Assembly: GCF_043641665.1 (NCBI RefSeq)
Contig: NC_092198.1
Location: forward strand, 17,420,501-17,484,500
Length of the DNA stretch: 64,000 nt
DNA from: Enoplosus armatus
Taxonomy: Eukaryota; Chordata; Actinopteri; Centrarchiformes; Enoplosidae
Direction of reading: 5' to 3'
The translations under genes and the position numbers were made by a program. Of this stretch, positions 21,706-34,800 are shown in pieces. Numbering within the stretch: the stretch's first letter is position 1; each line of letters opens with the position of its first letter. Below the pieces are notes generated by a model. That model was given only the letters and a program-made list of their open reading frames with translations, was not told where the DNA came from and made no database searches.

Positions 21706-22384
21706 GAGTAGAAGAGGAGAAGAGTGGAGAAAGGAGGAAATGAGAGAAAAGAGAAAAATGGAGAAGGGAGGAAAGGAGAGGAGAAGAGGAGCAAGGAGAG
21801 GACATTGGAAACAAGAACAAACAAGAAAAGGAGTTGAGACACAAAGAAGAAACAAGTAACAAGGAAAGGAGATATGAGGAAAGGAGAAAAGGGGAAAGGA
21901 AATGAAGGAGAGGAGGAACAAGGAAGAAGAGGAGAAAGAAGGAGTGGAGAAAGAAAGGAAAGAAATGGAGCAATGGGGAGAGAAAAGAAGAGGAGAATAA
22001 ATGAGGAATAAGGAAATGAAGGAGGAACAAGCAAAGTAGAGAAGAATTGAGGAGAAGAGGGGCGAAACAAGGAAAGGAGAGGAGTAATGAAAAGAGGAGG
22101 AAAAAGGAGAGGAAATTGGAAACAAGAAGAAGAGAGGACAAATGAGAGGAGAGGAGAAGAAAGACAAGCAGAGGAGAAACAAGGCGAGGAGAGACAAGGA
22201 AAGGACAGGAGAATAGAGATGAAGAGATTTCAAACAAGAAAAAGAGTGGAGAGACAAAGAGAGGTACAAAGGAAGGAAGAGGAAAGGAGGAATTAGGAGA
22301 GGAGAAACAAGGAAAGGAAATGAGGAGAGGAGGAACAAGGAAATAATGTGAGAAACAAGAAAAAGGATAAACAAAAAGCGGAGA
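21706..22384. repeat. 680 bp purine-strand (GA-rich) minisatellite-like tract
   Basis: The plus strand is almost all A and G, built from degenerate units around ACAAGGAAAGGAG, which recurs near 21860, 22067, 22190 and 22305. Three overlapping minus-strand frames of 220-269 codons rich in Leu, Ser, Phe and Pro are by-products of the skewed composition. Such polypurine tracts can form triplex (H-DNA) structures. Confidence 0.9.
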
Positions 22385-24160
22385 AATACAGCATATGATC
22401 AGCTGCCGTAGCACTGTGTTCAGATGAGTAATATGACAAAACTTTCCATAACCCTCCTGACCTTCCGTCTGTCCTCCTGTTGCTGAGCCTCAGCGTTAGG
22501 ACAGGTCCCAACCCAGACCTGCTCGGGGGCTCTCTCGTAATGCAGCGTCAGAAAGCTGATGATTCAAGGGGTTGGGGATGAGAGGTGATGACATGTTTTA
22601 TGTTTTATTGTCGGCGTTAACAGAAAGATGCCCTAATCACGTGTCAAAGTCAGATTTCCTGTCATCCGGCGGCCTTGATGAAGTCTTGAAGTTGCGTCAC
22701 ACTGTAAAAACACAAATGTCGAATGTTTGACCATGTCACGGTTAGCTTGAAAAGTGTTTTGTTCAAGATGACAGGAAATGACAGGTGATAGACTCACTGT
22801 TATAACTAATATTGTACATGAATAGCAAGCTGATGGTGCGGCCGTTTGCCTTCCTATCCACAGGGGTCGCTCAGCTGTGGCAATAACGTTCTCGTTCATA
22901 ATTTTACTAGCAAGGACTGAATGACATCACATTTCAGTAAGTTGGAGGTCTTCATTTTTTTCCCTGGACTCTCACGTCTACCCCTTGTGATGTCTAAATG
23001 CTAAAGTTATTCCCATGCCCATTCTTGCAGTGACTGCTAAGAAGATGACATGTCAGCAGATCCAATATGGCATGAACCCTGAACCCTGCTCCAACATCAC
23101 CAAGCCAACAGGAAAACAATTTCCTTTTTGCCTGAAGTAAAAGTTTATCTGGTCCAGAAATTATATTTGTTGAGGGGCACTTTTTTAAGTTTCAGTAGAA
23201 CTTCTTTATTAAGCCAAAACGCAAAACATTTGGTGTGTAATGTTAGCATTTGCTGTTTTTCTCAGTTTAATATGATTGTAAAATTGACCATCTTTGGATT
23301 TTGTGCCGTTCGTCTGGCAAAAGAAGCGATTTGAAGATGTCGTTTTGTAAAATGTTTAAAACCCAAAATAATACTTTCCACATGAACGTGGACGCGAGGA
23401 TCCACTTGACATAGATTTGATCATCTACCCATCAGTGAGGGTCGAATACACCCACGTATTCTGCTTTTCCTTGTTTCATATCATTGTATCTTTGGGTTTT
23501 GGGCTTCTTGAAAAGAAAACTAAACAGTGGAAAAACACACCACATGGTGTAATTATAAGGGGCATCTTTTGTTTACTATTCTCTGACGTTCTACAGACGT
23601 AACAGTCAATCAATGAATCAGAAAAATAATTGGCAGGTAAATTGATGGTGAAAGTATCTATTATTTGTGGAGTGATCCGACACATGGAGCTGTACTCAGG
23701 TGCTGAAGTGTGTTGTTCAGCTGGGCGAGACTCTGCTTGTGGTCACACACTCCCGTGGGAGATTACTGGTGTTATTGCTGCATGCACAACACCCAGACAG
23801 ACAGACAGATAGACACTCACACACACACACACACACACACACGCACGCACACACACACACACACCAACCCCCTCTGCTTCTTTACGGCAATTAACCAGCA
23901 CAAAGCACACAAACACAGAGCATCAATGGTCAGTTTATGCCTGTATACGTTCACTAAAAAACCTTGCTCTTATTTAAATGAATGGCTGGTTCTAATGTAT
24001 GTTACTTTTTGGTTGAAAACACTGAACGTTTTGGTTTTATAATTCTGAACAATGAAGTGACCGTTAGCACTCTCGGTCCATATCGGACAGATGCAATTAG
24101 ATCTGATGCATTCTTGAGCTCAAAATCCATTTTCCAGTGATGGCGACCCACCGATGACCA
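22385..24160. other. Intergenic, no gene seen
   Basis: No recognisable coding sequence. Contains the compound (GACA)n(CA)n microsatellite at 23792-23865. Confidence 0.6.
23792..23865. repeat. Compound (GACA)n(CA)n microsatellite
   Basis: Several GACA units run into about 20 CA units interrupted by CG steps near 23843-23849. Confidence 0.95.
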
Positions 24161-24168
24161 CCTGAGCG

Positions 24169-24190
24169 CCCCCCCCCCCCCCCCCCCCCC
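24169..24190. repeat. 22-base poly-C run
   Basis: Twenty-two consecutive C on the plus strand (G on the minus), a possible i-motif/G-quadruplex former and a likely length-variable site. Confidence 0.97.
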
Positions 24191-24309
24191 ACTCCCACTG
24201 ATTCCTAATAAACTACTCATTGGAGTGTTCACCCGTGACATTACTGCGCCCACGCCAGGACCATTAGCTGGGTCCTGCGCACGGGAAGAGACATTGGTTG
24301 CCACAGGCT

Positions 24310-24650
24310 CAGCCACTCTGTGATTTCTAAATATCTAATAGTGTCTAGGAATGTACATTTGATCCAGTTCCATCTCCAGCCTATTAGGAGGTCACGGTGT
24401 GCCAGCTTCTTTTCATGGGCGTCCATGGACAATGTAATTTGCATTCCAGAGCTCAGCGGGTTGGGGGAAAAAGACGTTTGGGTGTTCTGAATCATCTGAT
24501 ATAATTGCTGCTGAGAGCGTAACTGCCGATTCTATTTAATTCTAATGGGGTCTACAGTGAAATGTTTTCCCCAAATTTGGCGAATTAATACAGAGGCCTG
24601 GCTTGACCATTAGCAATGACGCAGCTGTTAACCAGCTGTTTACTGCAAAA
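24310..24650. promoter_or_regulatory. Candidate conserved non-coding element upstream of thbs1
   Basis: Complex, non-repetitive sequence between repeats, with an octamer (ATTTGCAT near 24436), a homeodomain-like GAATTAAT, and two CAGCTG E-boxes separated by 8 bases (GACGCAGCTGTTAACCAGCT). It looks like fish conserved non-coding DNA, but conservation cannot be tested here. Confidence 0.3.
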
Positions 24651-25015
24651 AAAAAAAAGTGGCTGCAGTGTGGGAATGAAAACCTTTTAATCAGTCTGCT
24701 TGTCATTTGGCTTCAATATACACTGAATGAAGTAGATATTATGCACGCATGCTCTTTTAGTCAATGCAGTGATGCTGTGAATCCACAACCTTTATTGATA
24801 TCAGTCATTACTGAATGATTTCTCGTATCAAATCGATCCCTAAGGAGGAGATGCTGTTAAACACAGGCAGACAGTTTACAAAAGGAAGTTTTGTGGATAT
24901 TAATTGGTGATTTTTCCCATTACTCTTCCTTTGTTTTAACAAGACTAAGACTCTACAGCCGTGTTAGCTGCTCCGTGACGCTGTTCTTAGACACATTGGT
25001 GCTCTGAGTTAAATT

Positions 25016-25250
25016 CTAAAGTCAGCATGCTATCAAGCAGCGTGCATACAGCTAACATGTTGATGTTCAGCAGGCATGATGTTTACCATGTTCACCCTCT
25101 TAGTATAGCCTGTGAGCATGCTAACATTTGCTAATTAGCACTAGACACAATGTGCAGCTGATGGGAATGGCGAATGAAAATTAAGTTGAATCAGTGATTT
25201 GAGTAAAGGAGTTGTGCAGGTACATCACTTTATGGTGTCATGTTTGTTCC
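25016..25250 (+). repeat. Interspersed fish repeat, copy B
   Basis: Shares GCATGCTAACATTTGC, CATGATGTTTACCATGTTCA and CAGCTGATGGGAATGG with copies A and C. Orientation as copy A. Ends uncertain. Confidence 0.65.
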
Positions 25251-25539
25251 TGAGAGTAACTATTACAGTTCAACATGCCATAGAACTGCAGATGAAAATA
25301 TCTAGTACCTTTGCATCACAGTGATGTCAATTGATATCTCTGCTCCTAATAGATAAATAAATATATAAAGTAAATGTATGAAAATATCACTGTTCTTTGA
25401 CATTGCTTTGACTTTCTCTGCACTTGTTTGCTGAGGCATCAACAGCAAATTAGACCATGATAAAGGAGAATCTATTATCATTAGTGGGAAAATCACATAT
25501 CAACAGGCTCAATACCTATATGTAATGCACCCCCCTCAT

Positions 25540-25541
<2 letters not shown>

Positions 25542-25576
<35 letters not shown>
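25542..25576. repeat. (CA)n microsatellite
   Basis: About 17 CA units. Confidence 0.97.
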
Positions 25577-25577
<1 letters not shown>

Positions 25578-26989
25578 CGTGTCATGTTCAACAGTTTAAA
25601 AACAAGACTTTTTGTTACCATAGACATCATTTTGGGGGAATTTCAAACAGTGTTCTTCCACACACATTCCTCCGGTAAACAAACATAAACTGTGGTGACC
25701 TGGGCAGAAGCAGCAATAAACAACTGTCAGCCGGCCTTATTGGGAGATATAGAGAGGTCACCTGCCACGTCCACATTCCTGACATACCTCTTTCACGTAC
25801 ATAAATATCCCAGGAGCCTTGTTCCATGTGCCCTGCCCGTTAATCTGTCTAAGAGCTGGACAGAAATCACTCTGATCGCCTGTCAGCTCACTCAACACAA
25901 CAAGAGGCACTACAATAGCTCTCCTTGTCCTGCATCATCAGTGAAAACCTGAGCTCATCAGGGATGTTTTCCACAGAGCTGATTCTGATGGACTCTGTAT
26001 AACAGGCCTGTCACGTTCAGAAGCTGCACAGTCACGACTTTAAACGACGTAAATTTTGCCGTGTCCCTGATGCTCATTCCCAGACAGAGTAAAACAAAAA
26101 GAGAAACACAGTGTTGAAATTGAGACACGGGGGCACGAACAAAAGGGAGGATCGGTCCAGACCTGCACAGCCAAAATCAAGCTACATGCAATTAGATGAG
26201 TGTCTCAGTTACGGAGAATGGGCGTGGATCAGTATCTGGCAGGGACACCCAAAATAGTTTGCACACCGCTTGCAGGTACGGGCACTCCACACCCTGGCAA
26301 GGCGTACGATCTCCTCATCCCAACATCCTCGGATTGTTTACATCAGGTGTAATGGTTTTACTGAAGGATGTGTACCACACCTCAATTGTCTTCCAGTCAA
26401 ATATGTCATGTGCTGCTGCCCTACTGTGTGTAGCGAACCCAGCATGAAGTGCTTGGTTCCGCCTGGATGACGGAGATTATTTTAGTGGCCCCAGGCCCTC
26501 AGACTGAAGTGCACATCATGTTCAGGGACCGGTTTCACTCGCAGTTCTTGTCCTTTTTGCTAAATTTTCAGCCATTTTGGCTTTATTTTTCTCTCTCAGT
26601 GCTTTTTATTGATCTTTTTTAATATTAAAAATCAGCAAAAGGTTCTGAATCAAAGATTTTATCACGACATCTCAACCGTCGTCTTCCTGTTTCCTTTGCT
26701 ACAGAGACTTCAGGTTAATTCATTTGTACCACATTTTTTTGACAACCTTTCCTTTGACCCCTATACGACCTCCCCTGAGGGTCACCACCACCAAGTTAAG
26801 AACCTCTGAGTGAGACATCTTTCAGCAACTATTTAGTGCATGACTGAACAACTGACGGTCCAATGAATCCTCTTACCACCTGCTCACTCAGGAGCCGCTC
26901 ATTGTAAGACATTAGTGTCCCAGCAGTCACTCCAACAAATTCCCCCAAAGTAAATGACAAAATACGTAATTTGTTTGCTCCCAAAAATG

Positions 26990-27130
26990 TTTAGGCACAA
27001 AAGCTACTTGGTTAAGGTGAGGGAAAGATCAAAGGTCAGGTTTGAAACGACTTGGTTAAAATTGAATATTGGTGGGTAATGGGATGTGACAAGTCGCACC
27101 CTGTTTGTGTATGTGTTGTTTAGTTTGTTT
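26990..27130 (+). repeat. Diverged interspersed repeat ('GGTTAAGG..AGGGAAAGAT' type)
   Basis: Shares CTTGGTTAAGG, AGGGAAAGAT and a following TTGGTTAA with the stretch at about 31680-31800. I associate this pattern with a common fish repeat. Ends uncertain. Confidence 0.45.
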
Positions 27131-30100
27131 GTTCCTGACTGACAAGGGTAGTAATTCACTGTACCATTGTTTACAGGTCATTTTAGGCATTTGAACAAAT
27201 GCTGTTGCTGTTAGTGCTCGTCAGGGCAGTCTGACTCACTCTGACATTGAATGAATGTTGATAAGATGTTGTAAAGAAAATGTTGAGACAATTGATTGCT
27301 GCTACTGTGGGTAGGTGATGTGTATATCATCTTCTGTCGTGATCATATTGCGATGTCAGTACATTATATAATATGGTATTTTCCAGGAATTAAACGGAGA
27401 TATTGTCTTATTGTCCAACCCTCGCTGCTTTCGACATAAGTTTGTAAAATGAAGGTATTGTAAGATATTATTAGATATAGTTCTTAAAAATAGCGTTTAA
27501 TGTATTGTTTTACTCCCTATAATACCACACTGTAAATGCTTTGGGTTGAAACGGGTGTTGAGTGATGGCAATGTGCAACAAGAGATCAAATCTAAACTTA
27601 TTTATATGGCGCGTAAACGAGCATTATATGGTCACAATGTAGTATTACGTGCAAACAAAGTTATATAACATATGTTGATATCAAAATAATCTTTTAGTCC
27701 TAATACCAGACAAATACTGTGTGCCTTAACTTTTATTTTGGTTATTCTACTTTGTCAACATACGTGCAAACTGTCACCCTCCATTCAATATCGAGATGTT
27801 TGCTAGCTGGAGGCAACATCCTGACTGTCATGTTTCGTCATGTTATCAGTGGGATTGGAGATTCAGTGGAACATTAGAGGTTATGTGTACATGTTCGGCA
27901 GTCTAACGTCTCCACTAAAGGCTTATGTGAGGTGGGTTTCTGACGCTGAGAACCTCTCAGCGTGTTTGGTCTCAGAGGGAGAAAGCCTTTGTTTACTAAA
28001 TCCATCCGACAAAACAGATGTTAAAATTTCTGTCACGCAGACATTCACCGAAGTGTTTACTTAAAGCTTCCCCGTTTGTAGGTTCATGTTTGGTATTTTA
28101 TCCTCCGGCTTTAGCATTAAAACTGTGCTCGATATAGGCGACCTGTTTCCAAAGTTGTTGTTTTTGTGCCGACTAGACTTATTCAGGCACAAAAAGGAAA
28201 TGCTGGGCTCTGTAAAGTCAGTTTTAAAGACTTTGACAGACACTGGAAGCAGCTATTCTTTCTCACATCTGTGGCTGCCAGACTACATTGAAAATCAGAC
28301 AAAAACTGTTATGCTGGCTAACATCCAGGCTTAAGGTTAAAGGATTAATCTGAGGTCATAACATTTAGAGAATTTAATAACTTGTAAGCTTATTAAATGT
28401 ACCAAACTGCCTATGGATGCTGGTAGAGGGACAGTAGATTGTGACAAATCTGCAGTGTATGGAAACAGCTCGACGCCATGTAGAAATAATCAACTTTAAA
28501 CGACAGGAAGTTTCTCCTTACGTTGGTGAGTCAGTTTTTGGAATTAGTACACTTCATGACTTCCAGAGCTACTCCTGCAGGGCTCAATAAACACACCATG
28601 GTCCACTTACTCGGGTGCTGCTTCAGGTTCTTTTGGTGCCAGAACTAAATGATCCATTCCCCTTACTATTTTCATATATGTTTTATACAAGATGATGCTT
28701 TTTTTACCACATGTGAAAGGCTCTGCAGCCATCCAAAGGTTTAAAACACTTCAGTATCCTTCTCTTTACCTCTCTGTTGAACAACACAACTATTGTATCC
28801 TTTAACAAACCTAACCACTTGACCTAACTCAAGGTCTTTGTACTAGCTTTTTCTGGAGCTTTCACCCACATCACACATTGATCACTTAATCCTGGATCAG
28901 TTAAGTTTGATTTAACATCTTCATGTTTAGCTTTGTGGGGCGGTGTTTGTATAAAAAAGGAAACATTAAACTGATCTGTGCTTGACCAGTCCTATACTTC
29001 ATCCGCAGTGGTGAAATGCTTTAATACAGTAACGTCCCTGAAAACATGTATCCCCATAAACAGCTGCTTATTTTGGCAAGATGATTTTCTTCGTTATAGC
29101 CTAAATATTTTCTGGAAATGTTAGGAATGATTCCCAAAATATCGAATTGTTTTCCTCCTCTTGAGTCACAGTTGATACAAACCAGGCTTGTATCGGCGGC
29201 TCTGTTGATGAGGTTGCCGAGCAACAGTGGGATACAGGGGAGGGAGTGGGACGGGCTTCAGGGTAACACAGGGAGCTGTTTCAGGGTCATGACCCCAAAG
29301 AAAAGGACACAAAGCCTCAGAGATAGGTTGACATGTACACACATCACATGTTGTCTTGTCTCAAGGATTATAAAACAGAGTTTGAGCTTGAACTCGGTAA
29401 ACTCCACAGTTAAACTCTACTCGAAGTTCTAATTGATGCTGTCTGTTTAGAAAATGTATTGTAAGAGTGCTAAATTGCTAAATTGCAAATAACTGTTGGA
29501 TTGTCAGAAAGAATAAGCAGTCTGAAGATGTCACCTTGTGTATCAATAAGCATTTTACCCATTTCATAGATGAAACAATGACTTGATTAATTGAAAAATG
29601 ATGAATGAAAATGATGACAATATATAATATATAATGATTTTGTGGTCTTTAACATTTCCCTCTCTGGACGGTAAGAAGAAACCCTAACCCTTTAAACAAA
29701 ATCCACTCTTGACAGTAATAGTTCTTCTTGAGCATGTGAGTGAACGTCAGAGCTCAGATGTTGTTGTAAATTGTCCAGTTTTAAGCTCCTTAACGTATCT
29801 GGGTCACGGAGAACATGTCAGACAAGTTGACATTTTACTTTCATGTTCTGCAACACCTCCTGAGGACATGTTGTGACACCAAAATGGATGTTTCTGTTGA
29901 CGCTTTGTTTTCACAATTACTCACCTGACCGTGACACACTTATGCATGACAGCAGTCTTCAAAATCCATGTTTTAAAGGCCATAAATCTTTTAAATTACT
30001 TGTTTAATGTATCAGCCCCTTTTTGGTTACCGTCCACTCTCTGTGGTCGGTCAGTCTTGACACAGCCACTAGCGATGCTCTGACCTCTCATGTGAAGCAC

Positions 30101-31679
30101 AAACAACACCACCTGTCTTGGTTGCCTTCCCCGTCTTTCCACCCACCTCAACATTGCTGCAGGCCGACCTCACGTTTCCCGAGGTCACGGGTTCAGTGGG
30201 TCAGACTAGACACGAACCAGCAAAGGTTGTTTCATGTCACACAAGGAGAACATGGCTGCATACCCAGATGCTGAGAGAGGAGCCACCCGGGACAGAACAT
30301 GGGTTAAAAAAGGGGGGAAAGTGGGGATGTGGGCAAAGAAGAGAGTCATCTTTTTTGTGTGTCTTGGTGGGATGGTTAAACTATTGCGTATTCAGGTTAA
30401 AAGACTACATGATGAATGCCAGTGATGGGAGTCCTTTTAGTTGCCCTGCACAGACTTTTTTTTTTTAATAGATTCCAGTTTTTTTAATCGACAGCTTCTG
30501 CATTCACTGTTCTGAACACTTCGTTCGTCTCTCCAGGGGAAAAATTCCTTTGTTGAACAGGAACTGACATTTGAAATAAATGGAAGAAAAGCCAGTTAGT
30601 TATCATAGGCAGCTTGTTGTTTATTACACAACAGTCACACAAGTATGTTGCATATTACTGCTTCCACTTCTTGTACAATAACCACAAAAGGTCAGTCATT
30701 TAATCCTTTTCATAATGGCTAATTATTTGCCAGTGCGTGCCCAAATGTAATAAAAAATGTGATAATAAGATGCCATATAAAACCCCATAAGTTACATGTG
30801 ACCTCAGTGAGATTGTGGTTTATGAAACCAAGTGTTGTTATTAGAGAGAGGCATGCACTAAGCTACGTTGTCGGCGTGTTGTTCTTTTTCTCTTGTTGGG
30901 TTCCTCTGTTTTACATTCCTGAGGAATGTCATTAGTGAATACGACTGGGTGGAGTGGCTCTAATACGACTTTGAACTCTCACACAGAAACAAATCAGAAA
31001 CTCATTAATTGTTGATGGCGTGGACGTGGCTTTGAGTAACACATTTTACAGCCTTGGGAACCAAGTGCTTCTTCCCCTCAGATGATCTCTAATGACTTCC
31101 GAAAGGACAATGCTTCACCACAGTGTATTTGTTAACTGTTTTCACTCTTTGTACCTCAGTTTTCCTTCAAAGCAGTTTGCCTGTTTGACTCTTGAGACTT
31201 TGCTAACCTCTCTGAGACTCACTCCTGGAAACCACCCTGTGGACCCAACACTACCTACAGTCCTGATTAATTCACCTTGTTTGTCACTGTAATAACTGCT
31301 GAAAGGGGAATCCTGTAACTACTTGGCAAACATATGGTGCCGACAGCAGGAAAGGCTGCATTTATATGCTGATCTTTCAACAGTGTGATCAAAATTTAAG
31401 TTATAAGTTTTACAATGTTTTTTTAAATGATGGAATTTCTATTAGTTTTCTGTGGATTCACATTGCGCTTCAACCAGCAAGTCCATTTTATTTCATCACA
31501 CACTGATAAAGTGGAAGCAAGTGTTAGACAAATCCTGTTTTGCTTGATAAAACAGAGGATGCAGTAGATAAACACCCTGACATGCAATGATAACACAATC
31601 ACCAGACAAGAACATCAATATTGGACAATAAAACCCCTGATTACATTCGATGTTTCTAGTGTGTCTGCATATTGCAACT

Positions 31680-31800
31680 ACAGTCTGGTTAAGGTTAGGG
31701 AAAGATTGTGGTTATGGCAAACAACTTATGGTAAAAGTGGGGTTGGGGTTTGGCTAAACACTTGGTTAATGTTAGGAAAACATTACTGTTAACTGCATGT
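31680..31800 (+). repeat. Diverged interspersed repeat, second copy
   Basis: Contains GGTTAAGGTTAGGGAAAGAT and ACTTGGTTAATGTTAGG, related to the copy near 27 kb and in the same orientation. Confidence 0.45.
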
Positions 31801-34800
31801 CTATGACACAACACCAGATTGCAGAACTGCTGAACTTGAACCGTGAAGTGCGGAATCGTTCAATATGTACATAATGTAGCGTTCACGTCATATGGGATAC
31901 ATGTCAGATGTGGGAAAGAGTCCCATGTTAACGACTTACAAACATGCACATCATTGGTCAACTGAAGATGGTTGTAGGTCACGTGAGAGCTAAAAATACT
32001 GTGCCTTGACGATTTAACACTATATCCATTAGATTTGGGTTTAATTAGACTTTGTCAGATATGAGGCATGTTTGCTTGATTTTCGGATATATCGGAGCTT
32101 TCAGACAAATCCAAGTTTCACAATCAGAATTACAACGTGGATGTTGTTGTGACCGCTATTTAGAAGTTGGAAACTAGTAATTACGGTAACTCTGATATGA
32201 CATGAGGTCTGACGGGTACTGGGCTGATCAGTGTAGTGTAGCGTATTTGGATTCATCACTGTTCAACTGAACAGATGTGTTCACATTCATGGACATGACA
32301 AACTGTACCAAAGCAAGCGAAATGATTTTTAAATGCAACATTTCATTGTTTAATTACGTTACTTACATTTTTCACAGGCTAATAGATGACAGAAGAGTTT
32401 GGCACATCATCCCCATTTTGGACAACTCCTGTTTATTCAATATATTTTGCAGAGTGACCTAAGAACTGACAAAACAAGCGCTCTCTGCAGCCCCTTTGGT
32501 GTTGACCTTCTCTGTGGGGGTCTCCTGAGAAATAGCTGCAAAATAATCACTCTTCATGGTGCGCTGGCACGGCCCCAACAGCAGCAGAGTCCTGAATGGA
32601 AATGACTGCAGTTTACGGCTCTGCCTCTGTGCTGGGGGAGTCAGAGGGGTCATGTTTGTGTGGATATCAACAGGATTTACGGCACAATAGCAGTCAAGTC
32701 TTCCACTTTGATCCAGAGGGTGTGACTCTGGGTGCAGGTTGAATTTGTTTCTGCCGGGCTCCCCGCGGCTTTTCGTCAAGCCTCCTTAACAGGGCAGGAA
32801 GTTATTTTTAGTGGAGCTGCGAATGAAAAGGTGATTTAGTGTTTGTTATTTTTCACGAGGGAGTCATCTGTCAAATGCAGCAAATGTATCACACCCATGA
32901 GCACTGTAATTCTTAAAGCAGTATAATAGCATTTGAAATAGCAGCTTTTAAGCCTCTGTGAAATAATGATACAGCCTGACGCTGTAATGTTATTCCATGT
33001 GAGTATGAAAACCAACGTAAATATTTACGGTAAATAATTGTGAAAATATAAGGAAGATGTTTTCAACTGGCATGCAAAAAACATTGCTGGGAAGTCATCA
33101 GATTAAATTTTGCGGGTTGTTTTTGAGCTTTTGAAGGCTCCTGACATGACCTTACATGCAATAAGCATATTTGTGGATTCAAAACATTGATATGAAACTC
33201 AACAAACAAAATATACCAAAATCACATGCCAGCTATTGTATTTCCTTATTTAAAACATGTTTTTTTATGTTTTCCTCCACAGTTTGCCCAATTTAAGGTT
33301 TTCGGTTTCTTTTATTCCTTCCATGCTTGCTTTTTGGTTTTGCAAATTATCAAATAGGATTTATTAAAAACTTGGAATAAGTCTTTCAAAGTAAATATCT
33401 CGAGACCAGACAGTGTCCCTGACATTAGGCCAGTATGACGTGTTTGGAAACACTGAAGGCTGAAATGTTCCCCACTTCAAGTACTATTTGCGTTCCTCTA
33501 ATCTGTATCATTTCAGTGTTTCTCCATGGAAATGTCAAAATAAACACACCATAATCTTGCCCCGAGGAGAAACAATAGAGCTGGAATAGCTTGACCTTGC
33601 AGTGATACAGAGGCGAACTGAGTTGAAACAGAAGTTGACTGTACTGAGAACAGTCTGTTGATCATGCACTTCTCAAGTGATGATGTAAAGTTTTGGTATC
33701 GATGTAAATTACAGGCCAGAAGTGTACCCCAAATTACAAAGGAACTGACCCAAAACCGTTCAGATATTTCTAGAAGCTACACAGAAGAAACTTTTCTTGA
33801 ACTACTAAAATATATATTATGTCATTTTGTGTTGAGTGAATTCCTTCTTTTTCTATCTACCTATTAATCATTTCAGAGAGGTTTTGGGCATATTTTTGTC
33901 AAATATGGGGGGAATTTCTTCTCCAATTTCACTTCTTCAGATGAAGTATCCCTGAGCTTTGACAAGGACGATCCTGTCAGAAACTCACTTCAGACTCATA
34001 TCATTGTCACGTACCTTCGATAGCATGTTCCAGGATGTACCAACATAGTGGTGTGATATGGCAAGCGCCAAGATATCATGGAGGTAGTCAGTGTCCTTAA
34101 TCAGATGACCATACTTTGCTATCAACAGCAAAGTGCTGCATGGTGTTGTGCTCTTCCAATTCCAAACCTTGGTCCATCACATCCATCACATGGATACATG
34201 GTCCAGATTCAAATCTTTGGCTGCTTGTATTTGAATGCTTAAATTAGTGGGTGTCCTGGTGTTTAAGGTGCACACCACTTAACTGCAAAATCTGTATGTG
34301 CACTGGCGGCTTCAAGTTTCTCCATCACAATCCACATTGGACCAGGATTGGCTTCCAAACTCTTTGGTATGTCACAAATCAGATTTTCAGTGAGCACAGA
34401 GAAACTTTCCACTTTCAGCAGATGAATGTGAAAACATACTTCTAGTGTCAAACTCTGCTCATACATCATTCTGCACAGTGACGCTCAAACATCCAACAAC
34501 TGTAGGAGCAAGAAGAAAAACATATCTTGGTTGGGGGGTGACTTTAAGTCAATACTTAAACTTCTATCCGCTCCCACCCCGCTGTGTAAAGCCGTACTTT
34601 GTGCAGGTGTTTTGGCTGTTTTGATACACCTCGGATAAGGCCCTTATCACTGCCCCGTCTTCCTATCTGCTTTCCTGCATCAGTTAAAACCATTGTTTGT
34701 TTGGAGATGGAGCTGTGTTTGTCCCCGGGAGCCATCCTGATCTCTGTGAAAGTCTGTCACGGTCAACGCTAAGGAATGCTTGTTGACTCGGAGGATAGGA

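Noticed and set aside
21605..22414. Overlapping minus-strand frames of 220-269 codons rich in Leu, Ser, Phe and Pro
   Set aside because: They are the complement of a purine-only low-complexity tract, where stop codons are rare in all minus-strand frames. They have no domain, no stable codon usage and no single preferred frame.
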